A DNA stretch of 19,940 nt from the NCBI GenBank assembly GCA_964611145.1, contig CAZSYM010000042.1:1-19940 (forward strand), written 5' to 3'. This document shows, in pieces, positions 1 through 5,855 of the stretch; position 1 is the stretch's first letter; the number at the start of each line of letters is the position of its first letter. Below the pieces are notes generated by a model that was given only the letters and a program-made list of their open reading frames with translations, did no database searches and was not told the origin of the DNA. This DNA is from WFQV01 sp964611145. Lineage in GTDB: Bacteria > Bacteroidota > Ignavibacteria > Ignavibacteriales > Melioribacteraceae. A program made the position numbers and the translations under genes.

Positions 1-688
1 ACCTTCCAAAAAATTATTAAAATTTTTCTGGCTGAAACACTTTTGTTATGTTGTACCCAAACACAATACACACAAAACATTTCGTGCCCGCACTTAAATG
101 TTCCGCATTAAATTAAGACAGTATTAAGTGCATCTCTTTCGAATATTGTACTTTAGTGTGTGTCCACTAAGAGGGAAAATACATTCTTGTAAAAAGGGGA
201 TAAACCAGAAAGCAAATAATGGACGGAGAAGTCAAAATAAAATATTCGGAAGGAATCAAAGTATCGATAACAAAATTTAATTTGTTTATCACAAAGCAAT
301 AATTTATAGTAAATGGAAAGAGAGAAAATTTAAATAATTCGACGGTCAAAAAAATTTGTCCAGCATTAAAAAAGAAAATTTCAGAAGGCATATTGTAAGA
401 ATTATAAAAAGGGAGCGGCAAAAAAACAATTGACTTTTTTGTCGGAAGCAGGAGAGAATTCACCTTATTTACTATGGCAAATGTTTTTTCCATTTTTCAA
501 AGCCATTTTACGTTATCAATATATTACTTTATTTTTTTTATACAACAATTTGTTGTATGAATTTCCGTAATCAGAACATTTTTTTTAATAATCAAAGAAC
601 AAACACAACACGAACCGTTTGCATCTTTGGATTTTCAACTTGATTTATTTACAAAAATATCTTATTGTAGGAACAAAAAAAGAAAATT
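1..688. other. Gene-poor region upstream of the Crp-family gene
   Basis: No convincing gene is visible in this AT-rich stretch. Between about 180 and 470 the plus strand is strongly purine-rich. Reading it gives only short broken frames, for example ATG at 219 with a stop at 300-302. The one longer minus-strand frame (167-493) encodes a Phe/Leu/Ile-rich peptide with no recognisable domain and looks like the antisense of purine-rich noncoding DNA. Recognisable structure: a 19-bp perfect dyad at 540-558, and an 8-bp inverted repeat (90-97 against 124-131, 26-nt loop). The upstream neighbour lies outside the window. The region probably holds the control sequences of the regulator starting at 689. 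No tRNA or known riboswitch was recognised by eye. Confidence 0.55.
540..558. promoter_or_regulatory. 19-bp perfect dyad, possible operator
   Basis: The sequence ATACAACAA-T-TTGTTGTAT is a perfect inverted repeat with 9-bp arms around one central base. It lies about 130 bp upstream of the Crp-family start codon, just after a T-rich run. The one-base centre would make a strained RNA hairpin, so a site for a dimeric DNA-binding protein is the more natural reading. It does not resemble TGTGA-N6-TCACA, so autoregulation by the adjacent Crp-type protein is not supported. Its role is inferred from symmetry and position only. Confidence 0.4.
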
Positions 689-1372
689 GTGGAACGGATA
701 AAAGAACATATAAAGAAAATTCCCATTTTCTCCGAATTGCCGGAAGAGGTATTGAATATTATCATCCGCGCGGGCAACATAATCAAATATAAAAAAGACG
801 ACATCATTTTAATCGAAGACGACGAGGGAAGTTCTCTCTTTTTCATTTTGGAAGGGCGAGTAAAAGTCGTACGAACAAGTGAAGATGGTAAAGAAGTAAT
901 CCTCACCATTTTGCAAAAAAACGATTTTTTCGGGGAAATGTCCCTGCTTGACGGATACACACGTTCCGCTTCCGTAATCACAATGGAAAATTCAGAATTA
1001 TTCATATTGCGGAGACCCACTTTTATCAAATTATTAACCGAACATCCGGGAATTACAATAAAGATAATACAAATAATTTCGAATCGACTACGCCGTGCGA
1101 ATTTAAAAATAAAAGCCCTTTCCATCGGGGATTCCGAAAAGAAAGTGGGAGCGGTACTCTTACAATTTGCATTGGATTACGGAGAATACGAAAAAAATTC
1201 GGTGGTTATTCGCGATTTACCGATTCAGAAAGAGATAGCAAAAATGGCGGGCACATCGCGAGAAACCGTCTCCCGCGTTATGAAATCGTGGAAAAGAAAA
1301 GGGATAATCGAAGATAAAGAAGATTGCATCCGAATCTTAGATTTCAAAAAATTTCAGGAAACGTATAAATAG
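689..1372 (+). CDS. Crp/Fnr-family transcriptional regulator
   Basis: This 227-residue protein has the two-domain Crp architecture. An N-terminal cyclic-nucleotide-binding beta-roll spans about residues 12-120, and a C-terminal winged helix-turn-helix spans about 150-220. The phosphate-binding cassette reads FGEMSLLDGYTRSASV. It keeps Glu83 and Arg92, the residues that contact the ribose and cyclic phosphate in cAMP-binding relatives, so binding of a cyclic nucleotide is plausible. The recognition helix contains SRETVSR (Arg191, Glu192, Arg196), the same DNA-contacting residues as E. coli Crp. The N-terminus has no cysteine cluster, which argues against an oxygen-sensing Fnr. The start is GTG at 689; an in-frame stop at 668-670 rules out a longer N-terminus and no strong Shine-Dalgarno is visible. 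The gene stands alone and converges on pepD across a shared hairpin. The ligand and regulon are unknown; two candidate sites are listed at 5102 and 8708. Confidence 0.93.
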   Translation: MERIKEHIKKIPIFSELPEEVLNIIIRAGNIIKYKKDDIILIEDDEGSSLFFILEGRVKVVRTSEDGKEVILTILQKNDFFGEMSLLDGYTRSASVITMENSELFILRRPTFIKLLTEHPGITIKIIQIISNRLRRANLKIKALSIGDSEKKVGAVLLQFALDYGEYEKNSVVIRDLPIQKEIAKMAGTSRETVSRVMKSWKRKGIIEDKEDCIRILDFKKFQETYK

Positions 1373-1375
1373 AAA

Positions 1376-1394
1376 GGCGCGGAAAGACCGCGCC
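1376..1394 (-). terminator. Hairpin terminator between the convergent Crp-family gene and pepD
   Basis: A perfect 7-bp G+C stem, GGCGCGG / CCGCGCC, surrounds a 5-nt loop. It starts 3 bp after the Crp-family stop codon and lies 12 bp past the pepD stop. On the minus strand it is followed by a T-rich tract (TTTCTATTT), which suits rho-independent termination of pepD transcripts. The plus-strand tail (ATTAAATAAA) is less T-rich, so termination of the Crp-family transcript is possible but weaker. Confidence 0.75.
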
Positions 1395-1406
1395 ATTAAA
1401 TAAACC

Positions 1407-2873
1407 CTACTCGGTTAACTTTTCAAGAATTCCCTTCAGCAACTTATAGAATTTTTCGACGGCGGGAATATTTACTCTCTCATTGGGCGAATGTGCTCCT
1501 TCTATGGTAGGACCGAAAGAAATCATATCCAGCCCGGGATACTTAGAGCCGAGCAATCCCGTCTCCAAACCCGCATGAATAGCTTTGATTTCCGGTTCGC
1601 CGCCGAAAAGATTCGAGTAAACCTCAACGGAAGTTTTCAACAAAGGCGATTCCATATTCGGCGTCCAACCCGGATAACCGTCGCCCATTTTTACCTCGGC
1701 TCCAGCCAAAGAAAATATAGCCGCTACGCTTCGAGAAATATTGTTTTTAGCGCTTTCAATGGAACTGCGCTGGCTGGTACCTATGACGATAACATCGGCA
1801 GCGCCGTCCATCTTAATGGTAGCAAGATTCGTCGAGGTTTCCACTAAACCGGGGATTTCCTTGCTCATCGAAATAACACCGTGGGGAAGCGCCAATAGGG
1901 TGTTGACTATTTTCTTTAAATACTGTGTGGAGAAAGTCTTGTCCGGTTTCTCTTCGAGCTTCTCGAATTTTATCGCAAGACCAGGATCGGTAATTTTGTA
2001 TTCCAACATCATTTCTTTATGAAACGTTTCTATTATCGTTTTTATTTTCTCCACTTCGGTAGCTTCTACAAACAACTTCACCCCGGCTTCGCGAGGAATC
2101 GCATTTCGAAGCGAGCCACCGAAAATTTCGTAAGCCTTTAGATTCAAGCCTTCAAAACGTGTCAGCAGATAAGCAAGAATTTTAATGGCATTACCTCGCC
2201 CCTGGTGAATATCCAATCCCGAATGGCCACCGGAAAGACCCGTTATCAGCAATTCATAAGACTCCCACTCGCTCGAGCATTTTTGCCAATCGATTTCGAG
2301 AGTACCGACCGTATCCTGACCCCCTGCACAGCCGACATAAAAGATACCGTCTTCTTCGCTGTCGAGGTTCAACAGATATTTCCCTTCGATAAAGCCGGGT
2401 TGCAAACCACTAACTCCTGTCATACCTGTTTCTTCGTCAACGGTACAAAGTATTTGCATAGGACCATGAACGGCTTCTTTATCCAGAGCCACCGCCATTG
2501 CTGCAGCCACGCCAATTCCGTTATCGGCACCAAGCGTAGTACCCTCGGCGGTTATCCATTCGCCTTCACGCTTTACTTTCAAGGGATCGTTTGCAAAATC
2601 ATGTTCGGTAGATTTGTTTTTCTCACAAACCATGTCAACATGTCCTTGCAAAATCACCTTCGGCGCATTTTCCTTTCCGGCCGAGGCAGGTACCTCAATC
2701 ACAATATTGCCCGTCTCGTCTTCCTTGAAATCCAATCCATGTTGCTTTGCAAAATCCCTAACATAAGCCCTTATTTTTTCCTCGTGCTTGGAACAACGGG
2801 GAATTTGTGTTATGTCATAAAATACTTCCCACAGTTTTTCGGGTTTTAATCCTTCAATAGCTTCTTTTCCCAT
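1407..2873 (-). CDS. pepD: Aminoacyl-histidine dipeptidase (Xaa-His dipeptidase), M20 family
   Basis: This 488-residue cytosolic zinc dipeptidase releases C-terminal His and other residues from dipeptides. E. coli PepD is about the same length (485). The M20 ligand set is visible: GHVDMV (His78, catalytic-pair Asp80), GADNGIG (bridging Asp117), DEETGMTG (catalytic Glu147 and ligand Glu148), NLDSEEDG (Asp171) and a C-terminal GAHSPNE (His461). The lid or dimerisation domain lies between about residues 210 and 390. There is no signal peptide. The ATG at 2873-2871 is preceded by a GGAG Shine-Dalgarno (complement of 2881-2884) with 7-nt spacing, and only 14 bp separate it from the ychF-like stop, so the two are probably co-transcribed. 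A hairpin follows the stop. Confidence 0.95.
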   Translation of the reverse strand: MGKEAIEGLKPEKLWEVFYDITQIPRCSKHEEKIRAYVRDFAKQHGLDFKEDETGNIVIEVPASAGKENAPKVILQGHVDMVCEKNKSTEHDFANDPLKVKREGEWITAEGTTLGADNGIGVAAAMAVALDKEAVHGPMQILCTVDEETGMTGVSGLQPGFIEGKYLLNLDSEEDGIFYVGCAGGQDTVGTLEIDWQKCSSEWESYELLITGLSGGHSGLDIHQGRGNAIKILAYLLTRFEGLNLKAYEIFGGSLRNAIPREAGVKLFVEATEVEKIKTIIETFHKEMMLEYKITDPGLAIKFEKLEEKPDKTFSTQYLKKIVNTLLALPHGVISMSKEIPGLVETSTNLATIKMDGAADVIVIGTSQRSSIESAKNNISRSVAAIFSLAGAEVKMGDGYPGWTPNMESPLLKTSVEVYSNLFGGEPEIKAIHAGLETGLLGSKYPGLDMISFGPTIEGAHSPNERVNIPAVEKFYKLLKGILEKLTE

Positions 2874-2887
2874 TTTTTAACTCCAGA

Positions 2888-3970
2888 TTAATTATGTCTA
2901 ATATTTAAAATATCACCATCTTTAACGATATAATCCTTTCCTTCCAGACGCCAAACTCCGGCTTCCTTGCATTTTTGGAAAGAACCGTATTTGATAAAAT
3001 CATCATAATGAACCACTTCGGCACGGATGAAACGATTGTAAAAATCAGTATGAATAACCCCAGCCGCTTGTTGAGCAGTATAATTTCTTTTGATTGTCCA
3101 AGCGCGGGTTTCGTCTTCGCCCACAGTAAAGAACGATTGCAATCCCAAAATTTCGTAAGAGGTGCGTAAAATTTTCGTCAATGCGGATTCTTTGATTCCA
3201 TAATCTTCCATGAAAATATTTTTGTCCTCCTCGTCCAATTTCGACAATTCATATTCTATCTTTGCCGAAAAAGGAATAAGCGTAACGGTCTTATCGGGCA
3301 ATTTATCTTTTAATTCTTCCAAATACTCTCCGCTCCGGGAAATAGTATCCTCATCAAAGTTTACTGCGATTGCAAGCTTTTTCAAGGTCAAGAGTTGAAA
3401 TCCCGAAAGTCTCTTGATTTCTTCCGAGGTCAGCTCCAAAGTTCTAAGCGGTTTTTCTTCCTCTACATGAGCAAAACATTTTTCGGCAAGTTCTATTTCC
3501 TGTTTCAGATTGTCGTCTCGCCTCTTTTGAAATTCTTTCTTTAATTTCTCCACACGGTTTTCCAAAAAAGCCAAATCGGAAAAGATAAATTCCGATTCGA
3601 GGAATTCTATATCTCTGGCGGGGTTCACTCCACCCATGGGGTGCGGAACGGCATCGTTTTGAAACTGACGAACAACAAAAAAGAGCGCATCGTTGTTGCG
3701 CACATTGTTCAAAAAAGCGGTGGTTATTTTAACTTTCCCATCCTCGGACATTCTTAAGCCGGGAATATCATAAATTTCTATAGTGGCATTGACTTTCTTT
3801 TTCGGCTTGAAAATTTCTGTAAGCTTGTCCAGGCGCTCGTCGGGAACTTTTACAATTTCCAATGTTCCTTCGCCTTCGGAAAAATGTTGTTCTCCCTCGT
3901 CTTTGCCCGTTAGTGTATTAAAAAGTGTCGTTTTCCCAGAAAACTGAAGCCCTACTAAACCAATTTGCAT
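2888..3970 (-). CDS. ychF: YchF/Ola1-type P-loop NTPase with C-terminal TGS domain
   Basis: This Obg-class nucleotide hydrolase of 360 residues is close to E. coli YchF (363), a ribosome-associated ATPase linked to translation and the oxidative-stress response. It contains a P-loop GLQFSGKT (7-14), Walker B DIPG (68-71), a coiled-coil insertion at about 130-170, NFDE (204-207) at the base-specificity position (NxxE is the motif that makes YchF favour ATP over GTP) and a TGS domain (about 280-357) with the family's highly conserved AAGVIHTDF...RAEV...YDDF...DG(D) run. His110 sits where the family's catalytic His is expected. The P-loop is divergent: Q-F-S replaces the usual P-N-V, so this may be the second, atypical YchF subgroup rather than the housekeeping copy. 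It lies between the CPBP protease (90-bp gap) and pepD (14-bp gap). Confidence 0.88.
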   Translation of the reverse strand: MQIGLVGLQFSGKTTLFNTLTGKDEGEQHFSEGEGTLEIVKVPDERLDKLTEIFKPKKKVNATIEIYDIPGLRMSEDGKVKITTAFLNNVRNNDALFFVVRQFQNDAVPHPMGGVNPARDIEFLESEFIFSDLAFLENRVEKLKKEFQKRRDDNLKQEIELAEKCFAHVEEEKPLRTLELTSEEIKRLSGFQLLTLKKLAIAVNFDEDTISRSGEYLEELKDKLPDKTVTLIPFSAKIEYELSKLDEEDKNIFMEDYGIKESALTKILRTSYEILGLQSFFTVGEDETRAWTIKRNYTAQQAAGVIHTDFYNRFIRAEVVHYDDFIKYGSFQKCKEAGVWRLEGKDYIVKDGDILNIRHN

Positions 3971-4060
3971 TCTCAGCTACCAATTTAATTTAAAAACATT
4001 TCAAAATATAAAATAATTTGGAATGAAAGATAAATTTCTCCGAAGCCATCACTTAGTATC

Positions 4061-5032
4061 TTAAAAATCTATTTTCTTTTCCATTTGCATATCTTTCCTT
4101 TTATTGGGGCGCTTGTACTCCGTTAATTCTTCCCGCAAGTTAAATTTAAACAGCCCGCCGTTTTTCAAGAAATTAAGCAAAAACAAACTCACCAACATAG
4201 CGGGGAAAATAAGCAAACCGGATTCGGGACCGAACTTTCCTCCCGTAGCAAGTGCGGGACCGGCAGAGGTGGAATAGAAAAAAGAAACTTCGGGCTCAAA
4301 CCCCGAAACGGTAAACCCGAGAACATTTCCCTGCACAAAATTCCATGCAGCGTGAATACCTATCGGCAAAGCAAGGGAACCGGAAACCACATAGGCGTAG
4401 CCATAGAATAATCCGATGACAAAAAGATTAAATGTGCTTAACAAACTTGCGTTGGGATTAAAATAATGCATTCCGCCGAAAATCAGAGAAGAGACGAGAA
4501 GTCCGTAAAAAACCGCCCGCTTCAAAGTTTTACATACACCTCTTAAACCCTCGGCAATATTTTTTATTTCATAACCCCTCGAAAACGTCTCTTCCGTAAA
4601 AGCAACAGCCGTATAGCCCAAAAACCTTCCTCCGATTTTAAGCAAATATTCCGAATCCCAACCGTGTCCCCCGTTGCGCACATTTAACCATCCCAACCCG
4701 TATTCTATCAGAAAAAGCGTAAAAAAAACGGCACCTCCGATCACGAGTCCTTGAAAATATTCAACAAACCAATTGCGGTCAAATCGGAATCCCAAATCGG
4801 AAAATTTTCTTTTATCAACAAACTTGACAACAAGATAAATACTAAAAAGGACTAACGTTAAAGTAATAAGCTCATCGGCAAGATTTCTCGTATATGGATT
4901 TCGAAATTTGCCTAAAATTCCAATCGGAGCAAGGAATGCAGCGATAAAAAGGAAAAATTGAATGACAACCCGCCAAAAGCTTCGTAGCCGTTCTTCTTCC
5001 GAATTCCAAAAAAATTCTTTCACGTTTTTCAT
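4061..5032 (-). CDS. CPBP-family intramembrane glutamic endopeptidase (Abi/CAAX-like)
   Basis: This 323-residue polytopic membrane protein has about eight hydrophobic segments. The conserved CPBP catalytic motifs are all visible: EExxxR (Glu147, Glu148, Arg152 in FTEETFSRGY), FxxxH (Phe185...His189) and HxxxN (His227, Asn231 in HAAWN). These residues form the active site of Rce1/MroQ-type membrane proteases. In bacteria, members process peptides, protect against self-made bacteriocins or have unknown targets; nothing here identifies the substrate. The C-terminal 25 residues are strongly charged and probably cytosolic. No Shine-Dalgarno is evident. A 6-bp inverted repeat abuts the ATG, and a Crp-like palindrome is centred about 77 bp upstream. 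It is co-directional with ychF and pepD. Confidence 0.85.
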   Translation of the reverse strand: MKNVKEFFWNSEEERLRSFWRVVIQFFLFIAAFLAPIGILGKFRNPYTRNLADELITLTLVLFSIYLVVKFVDKRKFSDLGFRFDRNWFVEYFQGLVIGGAVFFTLFLIEYGLGWLNVRNGGHGWDSEYLLKIGGRFLGYTAVAFTEETFSRGYEIKNIAEGLRGVCKTLKRAVFYGLLVSSLIFGGMHYFNPNASLLSTFNLFVIGLFYGYAYVVSGSLALPIGIHAAWNFVQGNVLGFTVSGFEPEVSFFYSTSAGPALATGGKFGPESGLLIFPAMLVSLFLLNFLKNGGLFKFNLREELTEYKRPNKRKDMQMEKKIDF

Positions 5033-5055
5033 ATTAGCATAAAAATTAAGCTAAT
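5033..5055 (-). promoter_or_regulatory. Inverted repeat abutting the CPBP protease start codon
   Basis: ATTAGC (5033-5038) and GCTAAT (5050-5055) form a 6-bp inverted repeat with an 11-nt loop. In the minus-strand transcript the stem ends directly at the AUG of the CPBP gene, where a Shine-Dalgarno would normally lie. It could mask ribosome access or be a protein site. In AT-rich DNA a 6-bp repeat can occur by chance, so confidence is low. Confidence 0.3.
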
Positions 5056-5101
5056 TAATCTACGAATTTTAATCGGTATGAAATTACAGCCCGACTTTCA
5101 G

Positions 5102-5117
5102 CGTGATTTACGTCACA
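5102..5117. promoter_or_regulatory. Candidate Crp-type binding site upstream of the CPBP protease
   Basis: CGTGA-N6-TCACA matches 9 of 10 defined bases of the E. coli-type consensus TGTGA-N6-TCACA. It lies between the deiodinase-like gene and the CPBP protease, centred about 77 bp upstream of the latter's start codon on the minus strand. The Crp-family protein encoded at 689-1372 has the recognition residues (Arg, Glu, Arg) expected to read TGTGA half-sites. No well-spaced -35/-10 pair was identified between the site and the gene, so a regulatory effect is inferred. Confidence 0.4.
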
Positions 5118-5198
5118 CTTTTCGAAATACTCAAAAGGCAAGAAGAACGGTTCTCCCTATCACACTTCCCTATCGATTTCCCACATCAAACCCTTTCG

Positions 5199-5846
5199 TC
5201 AAAAACGAATACAAACTTCATCGAAATCTTTTCTTTGAATGTCGGGAACCATGGCATTTTCTTCGGGATAACCCGTTACAACCAAAAGAAAGGCTCTCTC
5301 GTTTTCGGGACGGTTTAGAATTTTATTCAAAAAGTTCATACGACTGGGAGTATAAGTCAAAGTGGCAAGACCGGCATTATGCAAGGCGGTGATCAGAATC
5401 CCCGTGGCAATTCCCACCGATTCCTTCGAATAATAATTCTTTTTGATATTGCCTTCAACAATTTCATATTTTCGTTCGAATACCACAATCAAATAAGGGG
5501 CTTTTTCCAGAAAACTTTTGTCCGGGGTTGTTCCTAAAACCTCCAAATCTGCCAACCATTCTTCCGTGGCACGATGTTCATAAAACTCTTTTTCCTCCTT
5601 TTCGGCGGCAATTCTAATTTCGGATTTAATTTTAGAATCGGAAACCAGGGCAAAAACCCACGGCTGCTTATTGGCACCGCTGGGAGCAGTCGCCCCGGCG
5701 GCAATGCACTCGCGAATAATTTCAAAGTTCACCGTTCGCTCCGAAAAATCCCTCACCGTTCGTCTTCGGGACATCATCTCCCGAAATCTCTTCGCTCTCA
5801 GCAACATTTCTTCGGGCGAAATCTCTTCGAATTCGAGCTTTGACAT
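5199..5846 (-). CDS. Nitroreductase-fold flavoenzyme, iodotyrosine deiodinase (IYD)-like
   Basis: This 215-residue soluble protein has the FMN-dependent nitroreductase fold. RRRTVRDFS near the N-terminus binds the FMN phosphate, followed by APSGANKQPW and a C-terminal VTGYPEE...VPDIQRK. It resembles iodotyrosine deiodinases more than general nitroreductases: EEWLADLEVLGT...KSFLEKAPYLIVVF, the ALHNAGL segment and the TP turn all align from memory with IYD. The halotyrosine-clamping triad of human IYD (Glu157, Tyr161, Lys182; spacings 4 and 21) is matched by Glu85, Tyr89 and Lys110 with identical spacing. Thr166, before the conserved Pro, matches the Thr that contacts FMN N5. Mammalian IYD is membrane-anchored; this protein has no anchor, like known bacterial forms. 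The likely reaction is reductive dehalogenation of halotyrosine to tyrosine. Its ATG lies 2 bp after the permease stop and its Shine-Dalgarno overlaps that stop, so it is translated with the permease. A plain nitroreductase is the alternative. Confidence 0.82.
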   Translation of the reverse strand: MSKLEFEEISPEEMLLRAKRFREMMSRRRTVRDFSERTVNFEIIRECIAAGATAPSGANKQPWVFALVSDSKIKSEIRIAAEKEEKEFYEHRATEEWLADLEVLGTTPDKSFLEKAPYLIVVFERKYEIVEGNIKKNYYSKESVGIATGILITALHNAGLATLTYTPSRMNFLNKILNRPENERAFLLVVTGYPEENAMVPDIQRKDFDEVCIRF

Positions 5847-5855
5847 TTCTACCTC
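5847..5855 (-). promoter_or_regulatory. Shine-Dalgarno of the deiodinase-like gene overlapping the permease stop
   Basis: On the minus strand GAGGTAGAAATG contains the Shine-Dalgarno GAGG, the permease stop codon TAG and the ATG of the next gene. This fixes the deiodinase-like start at 5846 and indicates translational coupling between permease and enzyme. Confidence 0.75.

Noticed and set aside
90..131. 8-bp inverted repeat with 26-nt loop
   Set aside because: Long loop and AT-rich setting make chance likely; no T-tract or nearby gene end supports a terminator.
167..493. Minus-strand 108-codon open frame
   Set aside because: Phe/Leu/Ile-rich composition is what the antisense of purine-rich AT DNA gives; no domain, signal or neighbour supports it.
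640..668. Sigma-70-like promoter TTGATT-N17-TATTGT before the Crp-family gene
   Set aside because: Only 4 of 6 matches in each hexamer, and the implied leader would be about 14 bases long; not convincing.
689..1372. Oxygen-sensing Fnr with an iron-sulfur cluster
   Set aside because: There is no N-terminal cysteine cluster, and the recognition helix matches Crp rather than Fnr.
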